17,692 nt of DNA, taken from positions 1 to 17,692 of the forward strand of contig JAIDPG010000358.1 in NCBI GenBank assembly GCA_029062865.1, in the 5' to 3' direction. Within the stretch, counting starts at the first letter, position 1; each line of letters starts with the position of its first letter. The stretch is from Oscillospiraceae bacterium (GTDB lineage Bacteria > Bacillota > Clostridia > Oscillospirales > Ruminococcaceae). The notes below the pieces were generated by a model that saw nothing but the letters and a program-made list of their open reading frames with translations, was not told the origin of the DNA and made no database searches. Shown piece after piece: positions 5,750 to 13,693 of this stretch. Made by a program: the position numbers and the translations under genes.

Positions 5750-8353
5750 ATGAACCCGAATAAACTCACACAAAAAAGCATAGAAGCAGTACAGACCGCG
5801 CAGGACTTATCGGTTTCGTATCAGAACAACTGCGTGGAGCAGGCGCACTTGCTGTACGCGCTGCTCTCGGACGAGGGCGGGCTTATCCCGCAGGTGATGA
5901 CGAAAATGGGCGTGGACGCGAACGCGTTCAAGCAAGCCGCGCTGAAGTATGTCGAGGGAATGTCGCGCGTTTCGGGGAGCGGCAGAGAGGTCGGGAAGAT
6001 CTACGTCTCTCCCGATTTGGACAAGGCGTTCGCCGAGGCGGAGGCTATCGCCGAGCGAATGAAGGACGACTACGTTTCGGTGGAGCATCTGCTGCTGGCT
6101 CTCGTTGAAAAGCCCGACAGCGGCGTCGCGAGCCTTTTGAAGTCGTTCGGAGTGGAGAAGAACAGGGTGCTCGCCGTTTTGCAGGAGATTCGCGGCAACC
6201 AGCGCGTGACCTCGCAGAACCCCGAGGAGACCTATGATGTTCTTAAAAAATACGGACAGGACTTGGTTGAGCTCGCTCGTGCGAACAAGCTCGACCCTGT
6301 AATCGGACGCGACAGTGAGATAAGAAGCGTTATCCGCATACTCTCCCGCAAAACGAAGAACAACCCGTGCCTTATCGGCGAGCCGGGCGTCGGCAAAACC
6401 GCGATCGCCGAGGGCTTGGCGCTGCGGATAGTCCGCGGCGACGTGCCGTCTAACCTCAAAGACCGCAAGCTGTTCAGCCTTGATATGGGCGCGCTTATTG
6501 CGGGCGCGAAGTATCAGGGCGAGTTTGAGGAGCGCCTTAAAGCCGTGCTCAACGAGGTGAAGAAGTCCGACGGGCGGATCATTCTGTTTATAGACGAGCT
6601 GCACCTTATAGTCGGCGCGGGAAAGTCGAGCGGCGCAATGGACGCGGGAAATCTCCTGAAGCCGATGCTGGCGCGCGGCGAATTGCACTGCATCGGTGCG
6701 ACCACGCTTGACGAATACGCTAAGTATATTGAGAAAGACCCCGCGCTGGAGCGCCGCTTCCAGAAAGTTCTCGTCGAGGAGCCGACCGTTGAGGACAGCA
6801 TTTCGATACTCCGCGGCTTGAAAGAACGCTACGAGGTTTTCCACGGCGTGAAGATACAGGACAACGCGATAATCGCGGCGGCAACGCTCTCAAACCGCTA
6901 CATCACCGACCGCTTCCTCCCCGACAAGGCGATAGATCTCGTCGACGAGGCGTGCGCGATGATCCGCACGGAAATGGACAGTATGCCCGCCGAGCTCGAC
7001 GAGATCTCCCGCGCAATTATGCAGCTTGAAATTGAGGAAGCCGCGCTCAAGAAGGAGACCGACAAGCTCTCCGAGGAGCACCTTGAAGATATACGCCGCG
7101 AGCTCGCCGAAAAGCGCGATAAGCTTAACGCGATGAAGGCGAAGTGGGAGAACGAGAAGAACGCGATCACCAAGGTTCAGGAGCTCCGCAAGACTATCGA
7201 GCAGACCAACGCGGACATCGAAAAGGCAAAGCGCGAGAACGATCTGAACAAGGCGGCGGAGCTGATGTACGGAAAGCTGCCGAAGCTCCAGCAGGATTTG
7301 AAAGCCGAGGAGGACTTGGCGGAAGCCGCAAAGGCAGGCTCTCTCCTGCGCGACAAAGTAACGGACGACGAGATTGCGCGGATAGTCGCAAGAAGAACGG
7401 GAATTCCCGTGGCGAAGCTGATGGAGGGCGAGCGCGAGAAGATACTGATGCTCGCCGACACTCTCCACAAGCGCGTTATGGGTCAGGACGAGGCGGTAAG
7501 CCGCGTGACGGAATCTATAATGCGCTCCCGCGCGGGAATAAACGACCCGCGGAAGCCGCTCGGCTCGTTCCTGTTCTTGGGACCGACGGGCGTCGGCAAA
7601 ACGGAGCTCGCTAAGGCGCTCGCCGAGGCGTTGTTTGACGACGAGCACAGCATGATCCGCCTTGACATGAGCGAGTATATGGAAAAGCACACCGTAAGCC
7701 GCCTTATCGGCGCGCCTCCCGGATATGTCGGTTATGAGGAGGGCGGACAGCTCACCGACGCGGTTCGCCGCAAGCCCTATTCCGTTATCCTCTTTGACGA
7801 GGTAGAAAAGGCTCACCCGGACGTGTTCAACGTGCTGCTTCAGGTGCTTGACGACGGCAGAGTGACGGACAGCCGCGGGCGGCTTATCGACTTCAAAAAC
7901 ACGATAATAATCCTCACGTCGAACCTCGGCTCGCAGTTTATTCTCGACGGTATAGGCGATGACGGGCAGATCACCGAAGCGGCGCGTGACAACGTTGACA
8001 AGCTGCTGAAGCAGTCGTTCAGACCCGAGTTCCTCAACCGTCTTGACGAGATAGTATTCTACAAGCCGCTTACAAAAACGGAGATATTCGGCATTATCGA
8101 CCTTCAGGCAAAGGATCTCGCGAAGCGGCTCAAAGAGAAGCAGCTCGGTCTGGAGCTCACCGACGAGGCGAAGCAGCTTATCGTCGACGAGAGCTACGAT
8201 CCGTCTTTCGGCGCGAGACCGCTGAAGCGCTATATGCAGCGCAATCTCGAAACGCTGATAGCGAGGGAGATTCTCGCCGACAAGCTCAGACAGGAAGACA
8301 CGATCAAAGTAACCGCGGAGGGCGGCGCATTGGTAGTGTCACCTATCGAGTAA
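5750..8353 (+). CDS. clpB: ATP-dependent disaggregase ClpB (Hsp104 family)
   Basis: ClpB forms hexamers that thread aggregated proteins through a central pore, working with DnaK. The 867-aa length is typical. The order is: Clp N-domain (about 1-145), first AAA+ module with Walker A GEPGVGKT (210-217) and Walker B LFIDE (279-283), a long charged coiled-coil middle domain (about 405-530) that separates ClpB from ClpA/ClpC, and a second AAA+ module with Walker A GPTGVGKT (611-618), pore-loop segment GAPPGYVGYEEGG (654-666) and Walker B VILFDE (679-684). No ClpP-binding IGL/F loop was noticed. AAGGAGG precedes ATG 5750. Being third in an RHH-led operon is unusual; Firmicute clpB is normally a single heat-shock gene under CtsR or HrcA. 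A strong terminator follows. Confidence 0.97.
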   Translation: MNPNKLTQKSIEAVQTAQDLSVSYQNNCVEQAHLLYALLSDEGGLIPQVMTKMGVDANAFKQAALKYVEGMSRVSGSGREVGKIYVSPDLDKAFAEAEAIAERMKDDYVSVEHLLLALVEKPDSGVASLLKSFGVEKNRVLAVLQEIRGNQRVTSQNPEETYDVLKKYGQDLVELARANKLDPVIGRDSEIRSVIRILSRKTKNNPCLIGEPGVGKTAIAEGLALRIVRGDVPSNLKDRKLFSLDMGALIAGAKYQGEFEERLKAVLNEVKKSDGRIILFIDELHLIVGAGKSSGAMDAGNLLKPMLARGELHCIGATTLDEYAKYIEKDPALERRFQKVLVEEPTVEDSISILRGLKERYEVFHGVKIQDNAIIAAATLSNRYITDRFLPDKAIDLVDEACAMIRTEMDSMPAELDEISRAIMQLEIEEAALKKETDKLSEEHLEDIRRELAEKRDKLNAMKAKWENEKNAITKVQELRKTIEQTNADIEKAKRENDLNKAAELMYGKLPKLQQDLKAEEDLAEAAKAGSLLRDKVTDDEIARIVARRTGIPVAKLMEGEREKILMLADTLHKRVMGQDEAVSRVTESIMRSRAGINDPRKPLGSFLFLGPTGVGKTELAKALAEALFDDEHSMIRLDMSEYMEKHTVSRLIGAPPGYVGYEEGGQLTDAVRRKPYSVILFDEVEKAHPDVFNVLLQVLDDGRVTDSRGRLIDFKNTIIILTSNLGSQFILDGIGDDGQITEAARDNVDKLLKQSFRPEFLNRLDEIVFYKPLTKTEIFGIIDLQAKDLAKRLKEKQLGLELTDEAKQLIVDESYDPSFGARPLKRYMQRNLETLIAREILADKLRQEDTIKVTAEGGALVVSPIE

Positions 8354-8386
8354 ACTTACCCCCGGACACATGGAGCACCGGTCAGC

Positions 8387-8419
8387 AAAACTCCCTCGGC
8401 TTTGCCGAGGGAGTTTTTT
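8387..8419 (+). terminator. Intrinsic terminator after clpB
   Basis: AAAACTCCCTCGGC (8387-8400) pairs with GCCGAGGGAGTTTT (8404-8417) around a 3-nt loop, with a run of six T. It ends the RHH-unknown-clpB operon. Confidence 0.92.
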
Positions 8420-8425
8420 GCAGAC

Positions 8426-8474
8426 CGCAAAGGCTTCAGGCTTCGCCCTTCGGGCTCGCTTTCAGCTCTTTGCG
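8426..8474. repeat. Second, imperfect hairpin after the clpB terminator
   Basis: CGCAAAG (8426-8432) pairs with CTTTGCG (8468-8474), and an inner GCCC-TTC-GGGC closes the tip (8445-8455). Together with the terminator it forms a two-hairpin arrangement that recurs at other junctions in this window. Confidence 0.5.
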
Positions 8475-8575
8475 AGGGCGCGTTTTTCTGCGACTTAAAA
8501 AAAACGAGCCTGTTAGTGTAACAAAACCGCATAAAAAAGACCCGCATTTTCACAGCCACCGCCGTTTGTGGGGGC

Positions 8576-8604
8576 TTGATTTTTTTGCGCAGATGTGTTA
8601 TACT
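8576..8604 (+). promoter_or_regulatory. Sigma-A promoter of the HAD phosphatase gene
   Basis: TTGATT (8576-8581), a 17-bp spacer and TATACT (8599-8604). The expected start is near 8611, only about 9 nt before the ATG at 8620. Confidence 0.8.
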
Positions 8605-8619
8605 AATAACGGTGATATT

Positions 8620-9156
8620 ATGAAAAGATTTTACATATTCGATCTGGACGGCACTCTTTGCGGGAGTATGCGCTTCTGGCGGCGCGAGGCTGACGGCGTG
8701 GATTTTTACGACCGCGAGGCGGTCGAGGTGGTTTACGACAGTATGCGCGGGCATTATCGCGACAGAATTTCGCTTAAAGACGGCGTTCTTGAGTTCCTCC
8801 GAAGGGCGAGAGCGGCGGGGATAAAAATGTGCGTCGCAAGCGCGACAAGGCGCGATGTTTCCGAGCCCCTGCTCGCGAAAACGGGCTTGCTGGATTTTAT
8901 GGAGTTCTACGTCGACTGCCACGAGCTCGGCGTGTTTAAGGAATACCCGGATATTTATTTAGAGGCGGCAAAGCGTCTCTGCGCGGAGATCGACGACTGC
9001 GCGGTGTTCGAGGACGCGGAATACTGCGCCGAAACGGCTCACAAGGCGGGCTTTTTCACCGTGGGAGTTTATGACGAGGTTGCCGACGAGGAGGGCGACA
9101 CGCGCGGCGTTTGCGACTTGTTTATTGAATCCTGGCGAGACGCGGAGTTAATATAA
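8620..9156 (+). CDS. HAD-superfamily phosphatase (beta-phosphoglucomutase/phosphoglycolate phosphatase-like)
   Basis: The 178-aa product has all four HAD motifs: DLDGT near the N-terminus (nucleophile D8, acid D10), a serine/threonine in CVASAT, a lysine in FKEYPDIYLEAAKRL, and the metal-binding acidic pair in VFEDAEYCAETAHKAGF. A small helical cap sits between motifs I and II, as in the phosphoglycolate phosphatase and beta-phosphoglucomutase group, so it probably hydrolyses a small phosphorylated metabolite; the substrate cannot be read. The frame is open upstream to 8470, but I place the start at ATG 8620: the DxD motif must lie near the N-terminus, and the promoter sits just before it. 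The ribosome site is weak (GGTGAT), in keeping with a very short leader. Confidence 0.85.
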   Translation: MKRFYIFDLDGTLCGSMRFWRREADGVDFYDREAVEVVYDSMRGHYRDRISLKDGVLEFLRRARAAGIKMCVASATRRDVSEPLLAKTGLLDFMEFYVDCHELGVFKEYPDIYLEAAKRLCAEIDDCAVFEDAEYCAETAHKAGFFTVGVYDEVADEEGDTRGVCDLFIESWRDAELI

Positions 9157-9207
9157 AAATCGTTAATTGTTATTGTATATTGTACATTACGGAAGAGGGG
9201 TGCGTTT

Positions 9208-10101
9208 ATGATCACTATCAGAAACCTAAAGAAAAGCTACGGTGGCTTTCCCGTGCTTCGGGGGCTTAGTATGGACGTAAACGACGGCGACGTTTACGGC
9301 TTTCTCGGGCGCAACGGCTGTGGCAAAACCACGACGATGAACATCATCTGCGGAGTAATCAAAAAGGATGAGGGCGAGGTGAAGCTCGGTGACGGAAAGC
9401 CCGTTACTATCGGCTATCTCCCCGAAAGCCCCGCGATCTTCGACTATATGACCGCGCGGGAATATCTTGAATACATCGGCGCTTGCTGCGAGTATGACGG
9501 CGACATCAAAAAGCGCGCCGACGAGGTTCTGGAGATCGTTGGTCTCCGTGACGCGGCAAACAGGCGCACAAAGGGCTTCTCGCGAGGAATGACACAGCGT
9601 CTCGGAATGGGCGCGGCTATCCTCAAAAAGCCGGAGCTGCTTATCTTCGACGAGCCGACCTCCGCGCTTGACCCGCAGGGGCGTTTAGAGGTCATCGCGA
9701 TAATCGAGCGGCTGAAAGGGCTTGGCTCGACGATCGTTCTTTCCACGCATATTTTAACGGACGTTGAGCGCGTCGCCAACCGTGTAGGCATCGTAAACGG
9801 CGGGCAGATAGCCGAGGAGGGCGACATCAGATCCATTCTCCGAAAATACAGCGGCGACGTTGTGGAGCTTTCCGTGCGGGAGCTCACCGACGCGCAGAAG
9901 ATCGCGCTGCTTAAAGTGGATTTCGCGATCGCCGAGTTCAACAACGAAACGGGCGTATTCCGCTTCGGCGGGTTTGAGGATAATTCAAACAACGTTGCAA
10001 AGCAGCTTATAAAGCTCGCCGCGGAGAACGACGTCGTCATAGAAAGCTTCAGGCTCGGCACGGCTTCGCTTGAAGAGGTATTCGGAAAGGTGGTGGGCTG
10101 A
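9208..10101 (+). CDS. ABC transporter ATP-binding protein (ABC-2 type exporter)
   Basis: The 297-aa nucleotide-binding subunit shows Walker A GRNGCGKTT, Q-loop region YLPESPAIF, signature FSRGMTQRL, Walker B LLIFDEPTSALDPQG and switch histidine STHIL. The C-terminal extension of about 80 residues after the core (from about 215) is typical of ABC-2-type efflux and lipid/peptide exporters. The ribosome site GGAAGAGGGG precedes ATG 9208. The permease begins in the overlapping TGATG, so the two are translationally coupled and form one transporter. The gene starts 51 nt after the HAD gene with no clear promoter of its own, so read-through from 8576 is possible. The substrate is unknown. Confidence 0.93.
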   Translation: MITIRNLKKSYGGFPVLRGLSMDVNDGDVYGFLGRNGCGKTTTMNIICGVIKKDEGEVKLGDGKPVTIGYLPESPAIFDYMTAREYLEYIGACCEYDGDIKKRADEVLEIVGLRDAANRRTKGFSRGMTQRLGMGAAILKKPELLIFDEPTSALDPQGRLEVIAIIERLKGLGSTIVLSTHILTDVERVANRVGIVNGGQIAEEGDIRSILRKYSGDVVELSVRELTDAQKIALLKVDFAIAEFNNETGVFRFGGFEDNSNNVAKQLIKLAAENDVVIESFRLGTASLEEVFGKVVG

Positions 10102-11027
10102 TGAAGGCGCAGTTAAAATACAGCTTCAAAAAAGAGATGGCGCAGTTCGCGAGAAAAGGCAAGCTTCTCGGCATAATCCTCGCGATCTTCGGTTTTGCTT
10201 TGGTGAACCCGCTGATGTTCAAATTCGTCGCCGTGATGCTTGACCAGATGAACAGCATGGACTTGTCGAAGCTTGATGGGCAGCAATATCAAGCGGAGCT
10301 TGTCGCGGAGATAAAAACAAGCGGCGGCGAAGCCCCGGATATTTCGGGGCTTGACGGTCTGGGCTTCGGCGATATGCTGGACGCCTACAGCAGCTCGCAG
10401 ATCATGTTCTCGACGACGCTTGTTAGCCTCGCGGCGTACGCGCTTCTCATAATAATGATCGTGATGATCAAGCCCGCGGGCAGCGAGCAGCGCAAGCGCG
10501 AGATGATAGTGCCGCTCTGCGCGGGGCTTGAATACAAAAACTACATCATCCCGAAGTTTGTTATCTATCCGCTTTCGGTATTTGTATTCACGTTTTTGGG
10601 CGCGCTCGCGGCGGGCGGGCTTTGCAACTCGATGTTCAGCGCCGACAGGCTCAGCTTCGGGCAAATAGCGCTCACGGCGCTTATGATGGGCGTTTATATG
10701 GCGTTTATCATCACGGTTTATCTGGCGCTTGGGCTTTGCTCGTCGAGACCCGGGGTCATGGTGCCGATCGTATTTGTGGGGCAGCTTTTCCTGCCGTCGA
10801 TTATCTCGGCACTGGGGCTTTCGAAATACCAGCCGTTCGCGCTTTTAAATCTCATAAGCGCCCTCTCCGAGCCGTCGCTCGGTGACATTCTCTCCGAAAA
10901 CCTTACGAACATTCTCGTTTCGTGCTTGATTTCGATAGCGATAGGCGCGCTGATGTTCTTCGTGACTTTAGCTGTTCTTAACAGCAAGAGGGTGGATAAT
11001 CAAGAGGAAGACAAACCCGAATTCTGA
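10101..11027 (+). CDS. ABC-2 type transporter permease
   Basis: The 308-aa membrane subunit partners the preceding ATPase; the start codon overlaps the ATPase stop by one base. It has about six hydrophobic segments: one near residues 22-40, a long loop with a charged stretch (about 50-100, outside the membrane), and then segments around 107-125, 148-172, 182-208, 215-240 and 268-293. This layout, with a large first extracytoplasmic loop, is that of ABC-2/NatB-like exporters. The C-terminal tail is charged (RVDNQEEDKPEF). The stop codon TGA (11025-11027) forms the first three bases of the intergenic inverted-repeat element that follows. Confidence 0.88.
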   Translation: MKAQLKYSFKKEMAQFARKGKLLGIILAIFGFALVNPLMFKFVAVMLDQMNSMDLSKLDGQQYQAELVAEIKTSGGEAPDISGLDGLGFGDMLDAYSSSQIMFSTTLVSLAAYALLIIMIVMIKPAGSEQRKREMIVPLCAGLEYKNYIIPKFVIYPLSVFVFTFLGALAAGGLCNSMFSADRLSFGQIALTALMMGVYMAFIITVYLALGLCSSRPGVMVPIVFVGQLFLPSIISALGLSKYQPFALLNLISALSEPSLGDILSENLTNILVSCLISIAIGALMFFVTLAVLNSKRVDNQEEDKPEF

Positions 11028-11201
11028 TAGTTATTAGTTTAATAGCAGCCGGTAGTTAGTTGTTCCCCCGCCAAAGGCGGGGGAACAACGGGTTTATATA
11101 CAGACTTAATCCCCCCGCGAAACGGGGGGATTATATTGTTGTCGCGACGTAACGTCATAATCCGACGCAATAACCGGCTGCTAACTACTATTAAACTATC
11201 A
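11025..11201. repeat. 177-bp intergenic element with terminal inverted repeats and nested hairpins
   Basis: The ends are 28-bp imperfect inverted repeats (11025-11052 and 11174-11201), identical over the outer 8 bp (TGATAGTT) and the inner 9 bp (AGCAGCCGG). Inside lie a 14-bp perfect hairpin (11059-11072 with 11076-11089) and an 11-bp one (11107-11117 with 11123-11133), both G/C-rich. The outermost TGA serves as the stop codon of the permease on the left and, read on the minus strand, of the GH25 gene on the right. It probably also works as a bidirectional terminator between the convergent genes. I saw no clear target duplication. Confidence 0.65.
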
Positions 11202-12713
11202 ACTGTTAAGGTGATTGTAGTTCCCGTTGACAATAAGCTTCCGATAATTCTTCGTGCAAATATCCAGATCCACGTCGCCGTCGATCCCCGAAACCCCGCC
11301 GTAGGCGGTATACTGCCAGATGCCGAACCTGCCGTTGTAGGACGGCTTGGGGTGCCACTCCGCGAGCCAGAGCTCGTACTTGCCGAGCTTGCTCATATCA
11401 AGATAGTTCTCCGCCCAGTTTGTGTTGACGTAGAGCATCGGATAATAGCCCGCGTTTTCCACCTCGCGCAGGAATGCCAGCGCCATTGCCGTGCGCTCAT
11501 CGTTCGTGAGATAGTCCTGCTGCCACGGGTCCTCAAAGTCGAGAACCGCCGGGAAATCCAGCTCGTATTTGGAGATCGTCTTTATGAAGAACCGCGCCTC
11601 CGCCAGCGCGTCCTCAACGTCCTCGCCGAGGAGATAGTGATACGCGCCCACCATAAGCCCCGCTTTTTTTGCTTCTCTCATATTCACCGCGAAGCGGATG
11701 TCCTCGCCGGTCGTGATGTCCGAGCCGTCGCCTATCGACGAGCGCAGCAGCACGAAGTCAACGCCCGCCGCCTTTACGCGCTCGAAGTCGATCGCGCCCT
11801 GATAGCGCGAAACATCGATCCCTATCCACTGAACCATTTCCGGATGATTATTGTATTCCTCGGCTGTTTTTTCAATAATTTCCGGCTCTCCGTTCCGGTA
11901 GTCGCGCAAAAAGCCGCTTTTCGTGTATTGAAGCCGCGAGCCGTACGCCGTGTAGAGCTCCGAGCCCTCGCCGAGCGTCAATATTCCCGCGATAGCCGTG
12001 TCGTGATAAACGTACAGCCAGCCGTGAGATTCCATCGCGGCGTTCATTGTCAGCGAGAAGTCGCCCTTCAGGAAAATCACGCCGCTTTTGCCGCCTATTA
12101 CTTTGCCCGTTACCTTAACGATTGAATTCTTCGTGAACGTTAAAGTGCCGCCGTTCGCGAATAATCCCTGCTTGTAAACGTTGACAACGCCCGAAAACGC
12201 CGCCGCGCCGCTGTTCCCGATGAAAAACTCGCAGGAGAGCTCCAACGTGGATTTCGGAGTCGCCGAGAACTCGCCGTAGCACTCGATTTCGGACTCCGGC
12301 GACGCGACAAGCTTTCCCGAAACGATCATCTGCCCGCCCGGCTCGATGATGATCTTTCCCTTGACAGTAAGCGCGCTCTCGTCGTAAACGATAAGCTTTG
12401 CGCCGCTTTTTATCAGCAGCGCGGAGTTTTTCGGCAAGGTCATGTCGGCTTCGCCGCGAAGCTCCAGCTCGCGGTATATGTAGTAATTCTGACCATCGGT
12501 AAACTCGCTCACGCCGTTCCACCGTCTGAACCTTGACGTGTCGATTTCCTCATACTCCGCGTTCCCATACTCCGCGAGAACGTCCGCTTTCGGGGCAGTC
12601 TGCTCCGCCTCGTTTTCCTTATCGGCGGTCGCCGTTGTTATATTCGCCGCGGAAAATCCCACGGCAAGCACCGCCGCCATAAGCAGCAGCGAGATTTTTT
12701 TTATTAGCTTCAT
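11199..12713 (-). CDS. Secreted GH25 muramidase with N-terminal beta-solenoid-like domain
   Basis: The 504-aa product begins with a signal peptide (MKLIKKISLLLMAAVLAVGF...). Residues about 95-270 form short repeating strands rich in G, S, T and hydrophobics (for example VKGKIIIEPGGQMIVSGKLV), the look of a beta-helix or bactofilin-like solenoid. Residues about 297-500 are a GH25 lysozyme: IGIDVSRYQG with D300, GAYHYLL, the acidic AVLDFED pair (D392, E394), YVNTNW and IWQYTAYG. GH25 enzymes cut the N-acetylmuramic acid bond of peptidoglycan. I chose ATG 12711-12713; an in-frame TTG at 12725 overlaps the likely ribosome site TTGGAG. It lies downstream of the SpoIIQ-like gene in the same direction, so a role in wall remodelling is likely. 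Confidence 0.9.
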   Translation of the reverse strand: MKLIKKISLLLMAAVLAVGFSAANITTATADKENEAEQTAPKADVLAEYGNAEYEEIDTSRFRRWNGVSEFTDGQNYYIYRELELRGEADMTLPKNSALLIKSGAKLIVYDESALTVKGKIIIEPGGQMIVSGKLVASPESEIECYGEFSATPKSTLELSCEFFIGNSGAAAFSGVVNVYKQGLFANGGTLTFTKNSIVKVTGKVIGGKSGVIFLKGDFSLTMNAAMESHGWLYVYHDTAIAGILTLGEGSELYTAYGSRLQYTKSGFLRDYRNGEPEIIEKTAEEYNNHPEMVQWIGIDVSRYQGAIDFERVKAAGVDFVLLRSSIGDGSDITTGEDIRFAVNMREAKKAGLMVGAYHYLLGEDVEDALAEARFFIKTISKYELDFPAVLDFEDPWQQDYLTNDERTAMALAFLREVENAGYYPMLYVNTNWAENYLDMSKLGKYELWLAEWHPKPSYNGRFGIWQYTAYGGVSGIDGDVDLDICTKNYRKLIVNGNYNHLNS

Positions 12714-12752
12714 TTTAAACTCCAAATGCTTTAGAAATCTTATTTTCTTTCA

Positions 12753-12780
12753 TCTTTCCCCGCCCTCGGCGGGGGGAAGA
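12753..12780. repeat. G/C-rich hairpin in the GH25 leader
   Basis: CCCCGCC (12758-12764) pairs with GGCGGGG (12768-12774), extended by TCTT/AAGA with a one-base bulge. It lies in the predicted leader of the minus-strand GH25 gene, about 40 nt before its start, with no T run, so it is not an ordinary terminator. Confidence 0.5.
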
Positions 12781-12809
12781 CAAAATCTTGATTTTATTCT
12801 CTTATTTAT

Positions 12810-12838
12810 ATTTTCTCACATTTTTGCCCGTTTGTCAA
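12810..12838 (-). promoter_or_regulatory. Possible sigma-A promoter of the GH25 gene
   Basis: On the minus strand there is a perfect TTGACA (12838-12833), a 17-bp spacer and GAAAAT (12815-12810), a 4-of-6 match. The leader would be about 90 nt and include the hairpin at 12753-12780. Confidence 0.45.
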
Positions 12839-12929
12839 ATGGTTTTTTTGGAAATCCCGCCGTATTATGAAATTCGCTGAAAATTTTCTTAAAAACAGGG
12901 CAATTTGCACAATAAATCGTTAATTATGT

Positions 12930-12950
12930 AACCGCGGATCTTCCGCGGTT
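12930..12950 (-). terminator. Hairpin just after the SpoIIQ-like gene
   Basis: A perfect 9-bp stem (AACCGCGGA 12930-12938 with TCCGCGGTT 12942-12950) with a 3-nt loop, 4 nt beyond the stop codon. The minus-strand tail is AT-rich but not a pure T run, so termination may be partial and allow some read-through into GH25. Confidence 0.55.
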
Positions 12951-12954
12951 TTCT

Positions 12955-13653
12955 TTACTGAACGACCGAAAGCGGGTCGATCCACTCGCCGTTTTGCTTG
13001 ACGGATAGGTGAAGGTGCGGCGGCTGCATTATCTCGCACTGGTTTGTATCCGAGGTCTTGCCGAGGATCTCGCCCTGCTTTACCTCCTGCCCCGCCTTGA
13101 CGTTAAGCTCCTTAGCGAGCCCGCAATACTGCACGTCAAGCCCGTTTTTCTGCTCCACGATGACGTAAACGCCCCACAGCGGGTCGTCCTTTATCTCCTT
13201 GACCACGCCCTCGGACATTGACTTAACGTCCGTGCCGAGCTCGCAGAGAATGTCAACGCCGTCGTGGGTTTTCCACACCCCGAGCGTTTCCGACTTGACG
13301 AGCTCGCCGTTGCTGAACTCGTGTGAGACCTCGCCGTCAACAGGCAGGATATTACCCACGTCCGCGATTATCGGCTTATTGGCGGGCACGTCGGAGCTTG
13401 TCGGTGCAGAACTGCTCGGTTTCGGAACGTTTGTGACGTTATTCTGCACGGGCACATCGGGGATATTCGGCGTGCTGACTGCGGGTGCTGAGAACGTATA
13501 GGTTTTCGAGCTTGTCCCGGTGTTTGTGCTTGTGGGCACGAGCCTGTTCACCGTAGAGCGGTAAGCCGCGAACGTCGCCACCGCCACCGCCGCGACTCCC
13601 GAAGCCGCCACGACCGTCCAGAGCCTTGTTTGATCCTTGTTTTTTCTCTTCAT
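12955..13653 (-). CDS. spoIIQ: SpoIIQ-like M23/LytM-domain membrane protein
   Basis: The 232-aa product has a short basic N-terminus, one membrane segment (about 11-30), a Ser/Thr/Pro-rich linker (about 36-95) and a LytM domain (about 103-230). The stretch from VSHEFS to WKTHDGVDI resembles clostridial SpoIIQ, the forespore protein that pairs with SpoIIIAH across the engulfment membrane. Metal ligands H130 and D134 and the late H213-L-H215 are present. The YxHL histidine expected between them is missing (YCGL, G178), so hydrolase activity may be reduced or lost; a scaffold role fits. AAAGGAA lies 8 nt before ATG 13653. The promoter region looks like a sigma-F site. Another M23 endopeptidase is the alternative. 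Confidence 0.75.
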   Translation of the reverse strand: MKRKNKDQTRLWTVVAASGVAAVAVATFAAYRSTVNRLVPTSTNTGTSSKTYTFSAPAVSTPNIPDVPVQNNVTNVPKPSSSAPTSSDVPANKPIIADVGNILPVDGEVSHEFSNGELVKSETLGVWKTHDGVDILCELGTDVKSMSEGVVKEIKDDPLWGVYVIVEQKNGLDVQYCGLAKELNVKAGQEVKQGEILGKTSDTNQCEIMQPPHLHLSVKQNGEWIDPLSVVQ

Positions 13654-13693
13654 AGTAACATTCCTTTCGGTATTTTGTTTTTATGGACAGTGG

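Noticed and set aside
5807..7816. Long minus-strand and plus-strand alternative frames inside clpB
   Set aside because: High-GC third codon positions of clpB leave other frames open; the products are low-complexity Arg/Ser/Leu-rich and lack domains.
9157..9207. Operator-like TGTA..TACA sequence before the ABC transporter
   Set aside because: The half-sites are only 4 bp in AT-rich DNA and no regulator gene is adjacent.
11136..12125. Plus-strand 329-codon frame opposite the GH25 gene
   Set aside because: It mirrors the real minus-strand gene, has no ribosome site and reads as a non-natural His/Arg/Val-rich protein.
12714..12725. Four-codon extension of the GH25 protein from a TTG on the minus strand
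   Set aside because: The TTG is part of the likely ribosome site TTGGAG, and the signal peptide begins at ATG 12713.
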